From OLB9 sp041392785 (lineage in GTDB: Bacteria > Bacteroidota > Bacteroidia > Chitinophagales > Saprospiraceae): DNA of 64,000 nt. Made by a program: the position numbers and the translations under genes. Position 1 is the first letter of the stretch; every line of letters begins with the position of its first letter. This document shows positions 1-9,418 of the stretch, one piece after another. The stretch covers positions 62,001-126,000 of the forward strand of contig JAWKLK010000003.1 in assembly GCA_041392785.1 (NCBI GenBank), given 5' to 3'. Under the pieces are notes generated by a model, which worked only from the letters and a program-made list of their open reading frames with translations, was not told where the DNA came from and did no database searches.

Positions 1-254
1 ACATACATCCAAGTATTACGAGTTTCATTTGTTGAAAACAATCCTGTAACTTTTTTATTGTTGTTCCAAATACCAGCACCAGAGCTATCATCAAAGAATT
101 CATTGATACCAGATGGAGGATCTATTGTTGGGGCTGAAACCATTCCACTTTCAGAACTATTGTTTACAACACTTTCTAACTCTATGGATGGAATACTTGC
201 ACCTTCTCCTTCAACTATAGTTATAGGAGGATTTTTTAATGGGGATTTTGACAT
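1..254 (-). CDS. Partial protein sharing the C-terminal module of the neighbouring C1 protease
   Basis: Reads from an ATG at 254 leftwards off the window, so only the first 84 residues are visible. The N-terminus is low in complexity and rich in Ser, Pro and Glu, with no signal peptide. From about residue 66 the segment NNNKKVTGLFSTNETRNTW matches residues about 302-318 of the C1 protease encoded just upstream (NNVKVQGLWAINENKNAW): both keep the order NN, KV, GL, NE, N and W. The start lies 27 bp after the protease stop, on the same strand, so the two are probably co-transcribed. I do not recognise a family. The shared module is seen directly; that it is a binding or targeting domain is inference. 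Confidence 0.6.
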   Translation of the reverse strand, partial: MSKSPLKNPPITIVEGEGASIPSIELESVVNNSSESGMVSAPTIDPPSGINEFFDDSSGAGIWNNNKKVTGLFSTNETRNTWMY

Positions 255-281
255 TTTATTATGTTTTAAATCGTTAGAAAA

Positions 282-1397
282 TTAAAATACATACACTTGT
301 TGTATCATACTATTTTGTATGATGACATTGACATTTGAGTTTGTTGTTTTTGCAGAAGCTAAATGCGTTAGCATATTAATAAACGCTGTATCATTTGAAT
401 TGCCAATTTTTTTCCAACCATGGCCACTGCTGAGAAATACCCAGGCGTTTTTATTTTCATTAATTGCCCATAACCCCTGCACTTTTACATTATTAATGTT
501 ATAATTATTTACGATTCCATTAGGACCATATACTTGCCCCTCAATCCCACATTGCCCGAAAGCAATTCTAAAATACCCAGATTCTCCAAATGTTGATCCC
601 CAACTATTTTTGCAAATCCAGTAACCACCCGCAGAATTATAACCAACGATACAAACACAATGTCCTCCTAGCAATGAACCTGTACTATATCTATAAACGC
701 CAGATCTATAATTGTAAAAATCTTGGTACACCAAAAAGCAAGCCTCAACCGGTCCTTTAGTTGCAACATACTCTTTTATGGCCTCAATTCCATTAATTTT
801 TGAATAGCCAGTAATTTTTGAAAGTCTGCTATCCCATCCCGTTAGTCTTCCGCTGCAATTTTGGTCACCGGCACTATATGGATAATAATTCTCTTCTGTT
901 ACACCCTGCGATTGAAAAAAACTCAAAGCTCTATCTGGCCACCATCCATTACCACAATTTCTTCCTTCAGATCTTGCATGACAATAAAATAAATGTGCTT
1001 CAGACAAATCAATGGTATAATCGGCTCCACGCAAAATTTTAATTTGGCTTTCCACAGATGCAATAGTCCCAAAAGCTACACAAGACCCACAGCTGCCTTG
1101 ATTTTTAACTGGTGTTACGAAATTACCACCGTTATTTCTCCAATCTAAAGCACTTGGAGCTCCAAAACCACCTCGTTGTGTTAATGATGCTGATGATAAA
1201 TATTTAGCATAGTCTTCTGCTCCCATTCTTTCTTGATCTTCCAAACTTGCCTCTCCTGGGCCTGGAGTAAACCCAAGTAATGTAATTTTTTCAGAAACAG
1301 ATAATTCTGAAACATTTGTAACACCAGCTTCCCAACCAGCATTTGAACTTGCAATTGCTTCCTGAATTGCTTTAAGTTCTAACTTCTCTTTTGCCAT
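282..1397 (-). CDS. Papain-like cysteine protease (peptidase family C1)
   Basis: A 371-residue protease of the papain (C1A) fold. The catalytic set is visible: oxyanion Gln100 and nucleophile Cys106 in NQGSCGSCVAF, His246 in GGHCVCIVGY, and Asn264 in KNSWG. Residues 1-75 look like a short pro-region, with mature-type sequence from about PSALDWR at 81. No signal peptide or lipobox is seen, so a cytoplasmic place, or export by an unrecognised route, must be assumed. Residues about 303-371 form an extra C-terminal module (GLWAINENKNAWVFL, then a GW and a hydrophobic end) absent from papain itself. The gene lies 136 bp downstream of a caspase-like protease and 27 bp upstream of a gene repeating that module, suggesting one functional set. 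Fold assignment is firm; the substrate is unknown. Confidence 0.9.
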   Translation of the reverse strand: MAKEKLELKAIQEAIASSNAGWEAGVTNVSELSVSEKITLLGFTPGPGEASLEDQERMGAEDYAKYLSSASLTQRGGFGAPSALDWRNNGGNFVTPVKNQGSCGSCVAFGTIASVESQIKILRGADYTIDLSEAHLFYCHARSEGRNCGNGWWPDRALSFFQSQGVTEENYYPYSAGDQNCSGRLTGWDSRLSKITGYSKINGIEAIKEYVATKGPVEACFLVYQDFYNYRSGVYRYSTGSLLGGHCVCIVGYNSAGGYWICKNSWGSTFGESGYFRIAFGQCGIEGQVYGPNGIVNNYNINNVKVQGLWAINENKNAWVFLSSGHGWKKIGNSNDTAFINMLTHLASAKTTNSNVNVIIQNSMIQQVYVF

Positions 1398-1533
1398 TTT
1401 TAATAAATTTATTGGTTAATGATTATTTTGGAGTTTATTCATACGATGATCATTCGCGCTTTCATCTCTCATTTTAGGGAGACTGAATACTATACCATCT
1501 CATGAACAATATTTTAATTTTGAATACATTTGA

Positions 1534-2364
1534 TTAACTAAATACTCTTTGCCCAAATTCTGCCGCAGAGCTTTCTGTTTGGTTGGTCTGATTGTTTCTG
1601 TATGTGGCAAGAGCTCTTTGCACTTGGCTGTCCAAAATCCGGCGAGTGACATTGCCATTTGTAGCTCGCAATACGCGGCAAAATTCTCTTGTAAAATGTC
1701 CTCTTGTCTGTCCATTAATGACACTTTCGTAAGATAACTGGCTATCTTTGCACCCAGCCCACAACGTGTGTTTCATGTTCTTTACTGTTACCATTTGTCT
1801 TGAATTAATACTCGGCAACTCTAACTCTCTTTCATGGAATGTGTAAAATAGTGTTTCAGCATCTGGTTCTATCATACGTGCTCTCAATCCTTCCGAAAGG
1901 TTTTCTTGACCTGGAACAACTCGCGTCCCTGTACCGGAATGGCAACAGTCAAAGATCACTTCTAGGTTTACACCTGCTTTTAAACTTTTCTGGAAAAGTA
2001 CTCTAAAAGTGTCATCAGCTATCACACCAGCGGATGCATAGTCATGGGGACATATAGCCTCATCTAATTTATCAAACTCATAGTCACTATTCAAATTCGC
2101 CACTCTGGTACCATGTCCAGAATAATAAAATACTAAACTATCTCCAGATTTAGAATTTTTAAACAACCAATTAAGATAGGCTAAAATGTTGCTTCTTGTG
2201 GCTCGATAATTGGTTAAAAGTCGGATGTTTCTTGGACTGAAACCGCAAAGTACTAATGTATTGGCCATATCTAAGGCGTCATTCACACAACCATTCAAGT
2301 CTGGCCCTCCTGTTCCGATTGGGGCATAGTCATTTACCCCGACAACTAATGCTTTCTTTGTCAT
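1534..2364 (-). CDS. Caspase-like protease (peptidase C14, type I metacaspase-like)
   Basis: A 276-residue stand-alone caspase-fold protease. It opens with the beta strand KKALVVGVNDY typical of metacaspases. The dyad is visible as His84 in YYSGHGTR and Cys141 in DCCHSG, and an acidic EFDKLDEAICPHD segment (96-108) resembles the metacaspase substrate or calcium region. Metacaspases cleave after Arg or Lys (family knowledge); specificity here is not visible. No signal peptide and no fused sensor domain. It is the first gene of the minus-strand set followed by the C1 protease and a module-sharing protein, so one protease activating the other is a reasonable but untested idea. The start at 2364 fits the fold, and a -7 box lies about 65 bp upstream. 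Confidence 0.9.
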   Translation of the reverse strand: MTKKALVVGVNDYAPIGTGGPDLNGCVNDALDMANTLVLCGFSPRNIRLLTNYRATRSNILAYLNWLFKNSKSGDSLVFYYSGHGTRVANLNSDYEFDKLDEAICPHDYASAGVIADDTFRVLFQKSLKAGVNLEVIFDCCHSGTGTRVVPGQENLSEGLRARMIEPDAETLFYTFHERELELPSINSRQMVTVKNMKHTLWAGCKDSQLSYESVINGQTRGHFTREFCRVLRATNGNVTRRILDSQVQRALATYRNNQTNQTESSAAEFGQRVFS

Positions 2365-2697
2365 AAAATTTTTGTTTATACTGAAAAAAATAAAATAAAA
2401 ATAAGCAGTCCCTGATTGAATACTAAATCAAAAGTACCCGTAAAAAGTTACAATAATAATTGCAAAACAAAAATAAATTTATCCATTATACTGTCTTTTG
2501 TATTTATAGCAATACTTTATTTGCAATTATGCGTCAATATTAGTTAATAGTATGATTAATAGTCATTGCATTCAAGTCAATTGTTACCGTTTACTTCATA
2601 GTTTTTTTTCAAAATAACACAAACCATCATCAACTGAATAGATGAAGTGAAAAAATAGTATAATATTAAGAAAAGTAAAAAATCTTATAGTAACAGG
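2365..2697. other. AT-rich intergenic region of 333 bp
   Basis: Between the thiolase stop and the caspase-like start, both genes on the minus strand. Apart from the -7 box at 2429-2436, I see no coding frame, hairpin with a T-run, tRNA or repeat. Confidence 0.5.
2429..2436 (-). promoter_or_regulatory. Possible -7 promoter box for the caspase-like gene
   Basis: On the minus strand this reads TACTTTTG, a match to the Bacteroidota -7 consensus TAnnTTTG. A start here would give a leader of about 55-60 nt before the ATG at 2364. No TTTG is found at the ideal distance upstream, so support is weak. Confidence 0.3.
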
Positions 2698-3903
2698 TCA
2701 TTCCCGTTTGATCACCACCGCATAACCCTGCCCAACGCCGATACACATTGTTACAAGAGCATATGTTGCTTGTCGCTCCTGCAATTCTATTGCGGCTGTA
2801 AGCAATAGTCTGGCTCCTGACATTCCTAACGGGTGTCCCAAAGCTATGGCTCCTCCATTAACATTAATACGAGGATCCGTTGGAGAAATTTCGATAGCTT
2901 TCAAGCAAGCTAATACCTGTACTGCAAAGGCTTCATTTATTTCTATGAGATCCATGTCTTGCAGCGTAAGACCTGCCCTTTTTAACGCTAGTTGAGATGC
3001 TTTGACAGGTCCAATACCCATGGTGCGTGGCTCTACACCAACTACGGCACTACTTACGACAGAAGCTAACGGTTTAAGACCAAATTTAGCTGCTGCTTCA
3101 TCATTACCTATGAGTATTGCAGCAGCACCATCATTCAATCCAGAAGCATTACCGGCAGTCACAGTACCTCCTACTTTGAATGCGGGCTTAAGTGTAGAGA
3201 GTTTTTCAATTGTAGTTGCTGGCTTTATGAACTCGTCTTTTTCGAATAATAAAGTTTCTTGTTTGCCTATAGAGATTGATACAGGTATTATTTCTTTAGC
3301 AAACCTACCTTTATCATTTGCTTTTGCTGCTTTTTGCTGTGAATTGTAGGCAAACTCATCTTGTAAACCACGCGGAATGTCATAGTCTACTTGTAAATTT
3401 TCTGCTGTCTCCCCCATGGCTTCTATGCCATACATCTCCTTCATTTTTGGATTGACAAATCGCCATCCAAAACTTGTATCATACATTTTAGCATCTGTTC
3501 CATATGCAGTAGAAGTCTTTGAAATAGCATAAGGACCTCTTGTCATGTGTTCCACTCCACCTGCTATAAATAAATTTCCATCATTGGCTTGAATAGCCCT
3601 ATGCGCATGCACAACTGCAGACATTCCAGAAGCGCAAAGTCTATTCACGGTCTCGCCAGGCACGCTCACTGGTAATCCAGCTAAAAGCAAAGCCATTCGC
3701 GCTACATTTCTGTTATCTTCTCCTGCTTGATTTGCGCACCCTAAGATGACATCATCTATGTAGTTTCCATCTATTTCCGGATACCTCTCCATCAAGGACT
3801 TTATTACAAGTGCCGCTATATCATCAGTTCTAATATCAGATAAAGTACCCTTAAATGTTCCAATTGGAGTGCGTAAGCCATCAAAAATAAAAGATTTTGC
3901 CAT
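2698..3903 (-). CDS. Acetyl-CoA C-acyltransferase (thiolase, PcaF/FadA type)
   Basis: A 401-residue thiolase, the usual full length. It catalyses reversible thiolytic cleavage of 3-oxoacyl-CoA in the cytoplasm. Acyl-accepting Cys90 lies in NRLCASGM; the second active-site pair is His357 in GGAIALGHPLG and Cys387 in TMCIGVGQG. The GCANQAGEDNRNVARMA segment and GWRFVNP resemble 3-oxoadipyl-CoA thiolase (PcaF), but no aromatic-ring genes are nearby, so fatty-acid beta-oxidation is just as likely. It is a single gene; neighbours give no pathway hint. A promoter-like -7 box lies 23-30 bp upstream of the ATG. Confidence 0.93.
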   Translation of the reverse strand: MAKSFIFDGLRTPIGTFKGTLSDIRTDDIAALVIKSLMERYPEIDGNYIDDVILGCANQAGEDNRNVARMALLLAGLPVSVPGETVNRLCASGMSAVVHAHRAIQANDGNLFIAGGVEHMTRGPYAISKTSTAYGTDAKMYDTSFGWRFVNPKMKEMYGIEAMGETAENLQVDYDIPRGLQDEFAYNSQQKAAKANDKGRFAKEIIPVSISIGKQETLLFEKDEFIKPATTIEKLSTLKPAFKVGGTVTAGNASGLNDGAAAILIGNDEAAAKFGLKPLASVVSSAVVGVEPRTMGIGPVKASQLALKRAGLTLQDMDLIEINEAFAVQVLACLKAIEISPTDPRINVNGGAIALGHPLGMSGARLLLTAAIELQERQATYALVTMCIGVGQGYAVVIKRE

Positions 3904-3925
3904 TCTAATATGCTGTTAGGTGAAG

Positions 3926-3953
3926 CAAAGGTACAAAATTTGTTTTGCGCAAA
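3926..3953 (-). promoter_or_regulatory. Promoter of the thiolase gene
   Basis: Minus strand: TACCTTTG at 3926-3933 (-7 box) with TTTG at 3950-3953, 16 bp away, a little shorter than the usual 18-20. It gives a very short leader before the ATG at 3903. Confidence 0.45.
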
Positions 3954-4098
3954 AAAATGACAGATTACAATGGTAGGATAAATCATTATGATAAAGGTTT
4001 TTATCCCTTCTTCAATTAATGTTAAAGAACTTTGTTATCTTGCATTGTAAAGCATTCATTTAAAGTTAATAAACACATTTCCAATATTATATAATTTT

Positions 4099-6447
4099 AT
4101 GAACTGTAGTCGTTTTTCAAATTTTATTTCGAATATTGCTGTCTTTATACTTACATTTAGCATCCCGTACGCCATCAAAGGACAGACTAAATCATATGAT
4201 TGGAAAATTGAACAATACAGTCCTAATATAGTCAAATTAACGTATTTACCAAATAGTTATGAAAAAAATGAGAATGTCAGTGATGCCGTCATTTTGCAAC
4301 CCTTTTCTGACAATAAGATACCTATCACGCTAAGTGATAAAGGTGCAACAATACTTGTTGGAGATACGGTGCATATTTCATACATTGAAGATACCACGGG
4401 ATATAAAGGCTTTAGCTTAAAGCTCAAAACCAACGAAAAAATCTATGGTGGTGGCGAACGAGCAATTCCAATCAATCGTAGGGGATTTGCTTTTGATTTG
4501 CACAATAATCCGTGGTATGGTTATGAATATGGTGCAGATAATCTCAATTATTCTGTTCCGTTTTTCACATCTTCTCGTAATTTCGGTATTTTCTTTGACA
4601 ATCCATCATCAGGAAAGGTTGATATCGGAAAAAGTGATCCTGATCACATGAAAGTGACTTTTTTCAGTAGTGAATTGAATGTTTTTATCATTTTCGGAGA
4701 TACATCACAAGACGTATTATCACAATATCATACTTTGACAGGGACGCAACCATTGCCTCCAAGGTGGGTTTTGGGTAATTTTATGAGTCGTTTTGGATAT
4801 AAAAGTGAAAAGCAATTAGTCGAAATTGCAAATGTGATGGACAAGAACCAAATCCCTTATGACGGCATCATAATAGATTTATTTTGGTTTGGCGACCAGA
4901 TAAAAGGGACTCTAGGAAATCTTAGTTGGGTAAATAAAAAGTACTGGCCCAACCCCAAAAAGATGATTCAAGAGCTTTCTGCCAAAAGAAAAAAAACAAT
5001 TTTGGTTACAGAACCATTCGTATTAAAATCGTCACTAAATTATAATAAATCAAAAAAATTGCATGCGGTTAATGACCGGAAAAAGCCATATGTGTTGACA
5101 GATTTTTATTTTGGTCCGGGTGGACTTATAGATATTTTTAGAAAAGATGCTCGCAATTGGTTTTGGAAACAATATGACAAACAGAATAAAATAGGTATTC
5201 AAGGATGGTGGGGTGACTTAGGCGAACCTGAAAAACACCCTTCAGACTTATTTCACAATTTATCTGACTTTGGGCACAATAGATTATTTAGTGCTCAAGA
5301 GGTACATAATATTTATGGGCATTATTGGACCAAAATGTTGTATGAAAAATTTGAAAAACACTATCCAAATACTAGACTTTTTAGCCTGAATCGAAGTGGT
5401 TTTGCTGGTACACAAAGGTACGGTATATTTCCATGGAGTGGTGATGTATCTCGTAGTTGGGGAGGGTTAAAAGCACAATTACCCTTGATGTTGGGCATGG
5501 CTATGAGTGGCATACCATACATTCATTCTGACGCAGGAGGCTTTGCTGGCGGAGAAGGTGACTATGAATTGTATATCAGGTGGCTGCAGTTCTCTGCATT
5601 CACTCCTATTTTAAGACCTCACGGAACAGCATTATTTGATATTGAACCACAGGCGTTTAGCTTTCCTTCTGAACCTGGGCTAATGCCCGAACCATATCTT
5701 ACATATGCTAGGAATATCATTCAAACTAGATACAAGCTTTTGCCTTATAATTACACTTTGGCATATTTACAAACCACACAAGGAAAACCATTGGTTTCGC
5801 CGATGTATCATGCATTTCCTTTTGATCAAGCTGTGAACGATATAGAAGATCAATATATGTGGGGAGATGATATCATGGTTGTGCCTATTTTACAGAAGGG
5901 TCAAACTCAAAAGAAAGTTATCTTTCCCAAGGGGAAATGGTACAGATTTAGTAATGATCACAATCAAGAAGATACTATCTATGAAAATATTGCAGAATTC
6001 GATTGTCCATTAAATAGTACATTACTTTTCTCAAAAAGTGGTGCAATCATCCCAATGTCAAATTCAAATGGCACATCATCAGAAGATTTTCATACAAAAG
6101 CACTTCAAATTCACTACTATGTTGATACCGATCAATCAAGTCATTACATCATGTATGATGACGATGGCGTCAGCAAAAATGCACTAATTGATGGACATTA
6201 TGAACTATTGGACATCAAAGTAACACCCGAGAGAAATGGTTTTGGTATTGTTATGGCACAAAACCACCATCTATTGTCAGCATCTCAAAGAAGAATGATT
6301 TCATTTATAATTCATGGCCTAAACACAAGTCATGATTATGTATATAAAATCGAAGGAGAGCAAAAATATCAGCCATTGCATAGAAACTCAATACCTATCG
6401 CCATTACAGATAAGAGTATTAAAATTCATGTAGAGCGTATAAAATAA
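4099..6447 (+). CDS. Secreted glycoside hydrolase family 31 (alpha-glucosidase/alpha-xylosidase type)
   Basis: A 782-residue GH31 enzyme that hydrolyses alpha-glycosidic bonds with retention. Residues about 10-28 form a hydrophobic signal peptide ending near AIKGQ, so it is exported. An N-terminal beta domain leads into YGGGER (116-121). The barrel shows the nucleophile Asp373 in WWGDLGEPE and the general acid Asp449 in PWSGDVSRSWGG, with IPYIHSDAGGF (472-482) closing the active site; beta domains follow (RPHGT, YMWGDDIMVVPIL). The family holds alpha-glucosidases, xylosidases and lyases, so the exact sugar is not fixed. No SusCD pair or other glycan genes are adjacent, so it is not in a visible polysaccharide locus. 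Confidence 0.9.
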   Translation: MNCSRFSNFISNIAVFILTFSIPYAIKGQTKSYDWKIEQYSPNIVKLTYLPNSYEKNENVSDAVILQPFSDNKIPITLSDKGATILVGDTVHISYIEDTTGYKGFSLKLKTNEKIYGGGERAIPINRRGFAFDLHNNPWYGYEYGADNLNYSVPFFTSSRNFGIFFDNPSSGKVDIGKSDPDHMKVTFFSSELNVFIIFGDTSQDVLSQYHTLTGTQPLPPRWVLGNFMSRFGYKSEKQLVEIANVMDKNQIPYDGIIIDLFWFGDQIKGTLGNLSWVNKKYWPNPKKMIQELSAKRKKTILVTEPFVLKSSLNYNKSKKLHAVNDRKKPYVLTDFYFGPGGLIDIFRKDARNWFWKQYDKQNKIGIQGWWGDLGEPEKHPSDLFHNLSDFGHNRLFSAQEVHNIYGHYWTKMLYEKFEKHYPNTRLFSLNRSGFAGTQRYGIFPWSGDVSRSWGGLKAQLPLMLGMAMSGIPYIHSDAGGFAGGEGDYELYIRWLQFSAFTPILRPHGTALFDIEPQAFSFPSEPGLMPEPYLTYARNIIQTRYKLLPYNYTLAYLQTTQGKPLVSPMYHAFPFDQAVNDIEDQYMWGDDIMVVPILQKGQTQKKVIFPKGKWYRFSNDHNQEDTIYENIAEFDCPLNSTLLFSKSGAIIPMSNSNGTSSEDFHTKALQIHYYVDTDQSSHYIMYDDDGVSKNALIDGHYELLDIKVTPERNGFGIVMAQNHHLLSASQRRMISFIIHGLNTSHDYVYKIEGEQKYQPLHRNSIPIAITDKSIKIHVERIK

Positions 6448-6703
6448 TCAAATAGGATACTAAAAAGGATATTTCTTCAAAACTGCTTCATTTACACTTT
6501 TGACATATGGGAGCAGCGTTTAATTTAGTTTTGTCAATAAAAGTAAATAATCAGCAGCGGCAGACTATTTAAAAAAGGTGATTACTCAGCATTATTCATT
6601 CCCTATATAAAATGCAATAAATATGCTGAACGGAACAACAATCGGTAATATTTTTTCGTAGTAATAGTGGCAATATATTCTTAATTAAACAAAATGACTA
6701 AAA

Positions 6704-7126
6704 ATGAAATGGTCTTACATACTATGTGTGTCTGCATTCTTGAGTTGTACAAGAAATGAAACAAATAATTCAAGCTTGACTTGTGAAAAAGCATGTATTT
6801 TAAATGATGATACTTTTAATAGCTTAGTACCAAATGAAGAGCTTAGTATCTCAATGGCATTTTTTCAAGACGGATGCTTGACCGTAGAATATAGTAGCGG
6901 CGGATGTGATGGAAGTACTTGGGTAACTTCATTGGTAGCTAGTCAATCAATCGTAGAAACAAATCCACCTATGAGAGAAATTAAGCTAAACCTAATCGAC
7001 AATGAGGATTGTGAAGCCCTCATTTATAAGACATCTAGCTTTGATGTGAGTGATTTGCGGGGAGATTATCCAACTGTGTTCTTGATTTTAGATGGATATG
7101 ATGAGCGTATAGTGCTGAATGAGTAG
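6704..7126 (+). CDS. Small predicted lipoprotein, unknown function
   Basis: 140 residues. The N-terminus MKWSYILCVSAFLSC carries a lipobox (FLSC) with Cys15 as the likely lipidated residue. Further cysteines come in CEKAC, DGC, GGCDG and EDC, spaced so that disulfides are plausible in the periplasm. Conserved-looking GGCDGSTW is seen in the middle. I do not recognise a named family. The 256 bp upstream hold nothing I can call; downstream it converges with rloB. Confidence 0.6.
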   Translation: MKWSYILCVSAFLSCTRNETNNSSLTCEKACILNDDTFNSLVPNEELSISMAFFQDGCLTVEYSSGGCDGSTWVTSLVASQSIVETNPPMREIKLNLIDNEDCEALIYKTSSFDVSDLRGDYPTVFLILDGYDERIVLNE

Positions 7127-7191
7127 ATTTGAATGCTACAGATTGAAATATTTTTTTTACTTTATAGTCTTCAATGATTCAATCATTAAAT

Positions 7192-7890
7192 CTACTGACA
7201 ATAAAATCTGATCCAACTTCTCAATTCATTAACTAATATTGCCACGTCTGATGAAGGATTGCTGTTTATGGGCAGTGAATCACGATGAAAATCTTTTAAT
7301 TTTTGAGCATTGTGTATTGCAAAATCTTCATTTCCATAATTATTTACTTGGTCGATGATTTCTGTTTTACCATGACTATAAATGAAAGCTGGATTAAATT
7401 TCTTTATTTCACTTTCAAGCATTTTGTAAATATTTTTTCTTGATATAGGTCTTTCGTGCGCTGGGAAAGTAAAATGTAGGAGCAACCAAACCTCAAATAC
7501 CTCATTGCTTAATGCAATCTTCAAATTTTCCTCCTTTGCAAGTTTATAGGCATCGTAAAAACGTTTTATTTTTGTTTCATTTTCATCAGCATCATCTTTG
7601 TCAAAAACTACCCAAGTAAAATCCATCTCTCTTCTTGATTCGGCTGAAAGTTCTTCCCTTATTCTTATTGTAGATTGTATCACACCCAGTGGGTCATATC
7701 CTGTACCTATTGTTTTTAAAAAGATGGTATCTTCCGGAAATAAGCTTTTAAATTGCTCAAAATAAGCAGGTTCTGTGATTTCATCTTCACAAACTATCAA
7801 GAAGTATTGTTTATAAGATTTCCATCTTTCAGGCCGTCCTTCTTTTTCCCGTCGTCGGCTACGTCCTTTAGCGTGACCTTTTTTTGCCAT
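7192..7890 (-). CDS. rloB: RloB-family protein (Toprim-like nuclease partner, AbiLii-like)
   Basis: A 232-residue RloB-domain protein. The N-terminal 20 residues are Arg/Lys-rich (KGRSRRREKEGR). Toprim-type acidic motifs are visible: the Glu of IVCEDEITEPAYF, then VVFDKDDAD, and the family signature NEVFEVWLLLHF. RloB proteins are encoded beside AAA ATPases and, in the AbiL-type abortive-infection system, act as the effector (family knowledge; not shown here). Its ATG lies only 3 bp beyond the stop of the upstream ATPase, so the pair is translated together. A predicted phage-defence module; target unknown. Confidence 0.85.
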   Translation of the reverse strand: MAKKGHAKGRSRRREKEGRPERWKSYKQYFLIVCEDEITEPAYFEQFKSLFPEDTIFLKTIGTGYDPLGVIQSTIRIREELSAESRREMDFTWVVFDKDDADENETKIKRFYDAYKLAKEENLKIALSNEVFEVWLLLHFTFPAHERPISRKNIYKMLESEIKKFNPAFIYSHGKTEIIDQVNNYGNEDFAIHNAQKLKDFHRDSLPINSNPSSDVAILVNELRSWIRFYCQ

Positions 7891-7893
7891 TTT

Positions 7894-9198
7894 TTATTTA
7901 GTATTTACTAATGAAAATGACTTTTTAAAAGTGGGAATTGCCCCATATCTACCTTCCAAATACCTTTTTTCTTTATCTATATCGTGACGTTCCTTTAAAT
8001 TATCATTTTTATATCTGAAATCTGACAAGGCAAATATCTCCGTTGATTCCCAATGATTTTTTTCTACAAAGTTGATTTGATCTCTACGCAGTTTCGCATA
8101 GTGGAGGATGTTTGTATCATGTGTGGCAAAAATGATTTGAGCATTTTTAGGATTGGTTTTTTTATCTAGAAATAATTTAATGGTATTTAATGTAAGAAGC
8201 GGGTGCATTTTTGCCTCAATCTCATCTACTATCAAGACTCCACCATTTATAAGCGTATATAACACTGGCCCACTAAAATGAAATGCTTTTTTTGTCCCTT
8301 CTGATTCTCTCTCTTCCATTGGCCACACCACTCTTTTTTCTGTCAAGTCTCCTGATAATCCATAATAATTATGAACTGCATTCACTTTTAGCCCCGTTTT
8401 TCCTCTCAATTCTCGTACTATAGAATTCCTTGCCACTTCAGATAAATTTTCTGGCAATTCACTTGGGTCAAATTCTTTTTTATCAATCAATACATCATGA
8501 ACGCCTAGATTGAGTATCTCAAAGTAATTTTTAATTTGAGCAGCATACTTATCATTTTCTAGCAATTGAATGGTACGAATGGCATCTCTACTTGTTTCGA
8601 GACCATCTACATATATAAATTTATCAAACCACTTGAAAATGCGTTTTGCTTCTTCGATATTGAACAAGTCACAAAATGATAAAAACAATGCGTTGTCTCT
8701 TGTTGCTTCAATGGCAGCATTAATGATTTTTTGGGATGCCTTCAACGGTGAAAATACTTCAATCGTATCATAATCGCGCAGGAATAGCTCTACTTCACGG
8801 CCTGTTTTCTTCCTAAATAGCCATTCTGCTATGATCTTGTCATTATCGAATTCAAAACCATATCGGTATCTTATGCCATCTACCAAAAAGGTGATTTCCA
8901 TTATGCATGGCTTCTGTTCATATCCTTCTCTCAACAAAAAAGGATCATAAGGCAACTTGGCTGTACTATTGGTTTGAGTAGATAGATACAAAAATCGATC
9001 GAAAAGCTCGAACGCACTTAAGACATTACTTTTGCCACTACTATTGGGACCATAAAGGGCTAACGCATTCAATATTCTATAATTACCTTGCTCAATTACA
9101 TTGGATTCAAAGTCCTTTTGCTTCGGCGAAGGTAGTAAACTGATGATTTGTTCATCACCAATCGACCTATAATTCGACACTCTAAATTCTATCAACAT
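7894..9198 (-). CDS. rloA: RloA-type AAA15 ATPase (AbiLi-like)
   Basis: A 434-residue ABC-class ATPase of the AAA15/OLD-like group. Walker A is GPNSSGKS (50-57), the signature region lies near 298-310 (ESEGTKKAFHF), Walker B is VLIVDEIE (321-328) and the switch histidine is His360 in FATHD. The C-terminal RYLEGRYGAIP is typical of this group. It probably senses or remodels a target and gates the RloB nuclease encoded immediately downstream. Such pairs occur as anti-phage or abortive-infection systems; the same family also travels with type I restriction loci, but no hsd genes are seen here. First gene of the two-gene operon, with a promoter box just upstream. Confidence 0.87.
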   Translation of the reverse strand: MLIEFRVSNYRSIGDEQIISLLPSPKQKDFESNVIEQGNYRILNALALYGPNSSGKSNVLSAFELFDRFLYLSTQTNSTAKLPYDPFLLREGYEQKPCIMEITFLVDGIRYRYGFEFDNDKIIAEWLFRKKTGREVELFLRDYDTIEVFSPLKASQKIINAAIEATRDNALFLSFCDLFNIEEAKRIFKWFDKFIYVDGLETSRDAIRTIQLLENDKYAAQIKNYFEILNLGVHDVLIDKKEFDPSELPENLSEVARNSIVRELRGKTGLKVNAVHNYYGLSGDLTEKRVVWPMEERESEGTKKAFHFSGPVLYTLINGGVLIVDEIEAKMHPLLTLNTIKLFLDKKTNPKNAQIIFATHDTNILHYAKLRRDQINFVEKNHWESTEIFALSDFRYKNDNLKERHDIDKEKRYLEGRYGAIPTFKKSFSLVNTK

Positions 9199-9220
9199 AC
9201 GTTATTTTGTAAATATTCAA

Positions 9221-9285
9221 CAAATATAGGGCATTTCGACGATTTATTCAATTCAAAATGTCATTATTTTTGTCAAAATGTCATT
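9221..9285 (-). promoter_or_regulatory. Promoter and direct repeats upstream of rloAB
   Basis: Minus strand TATATTTG at 9221-9228 is a good -7 box, with TTG about 20 bp upstream. A 13-bp direct repeat, TCAAAATGTCATT, occurs at 9253-9265 and again at 9273-9285, exactly 20 bp (two helical turns) apart: a plausible operator pair. No regulator gene adjoins, so the binder is unknown. Confidence 0.4.
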
Positions 9286-9418
9286 TGTACTCGTTATTTT
9301 CTATTAGACATATCTTTATACAAGTGTTAATCTGACATAATGGCTTGATTATAAAATTGGTATGGATATTGATAAATATGAAATGAAATAACATATATTA
9401 AATTTAGATTATAAATAA

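Noticed and set aside
1500..1724. 74-residue ORF overlapping the caspase-like gene
   Set aside because: Out-of-frame shadow of the 3' end of the caspase-like gene.
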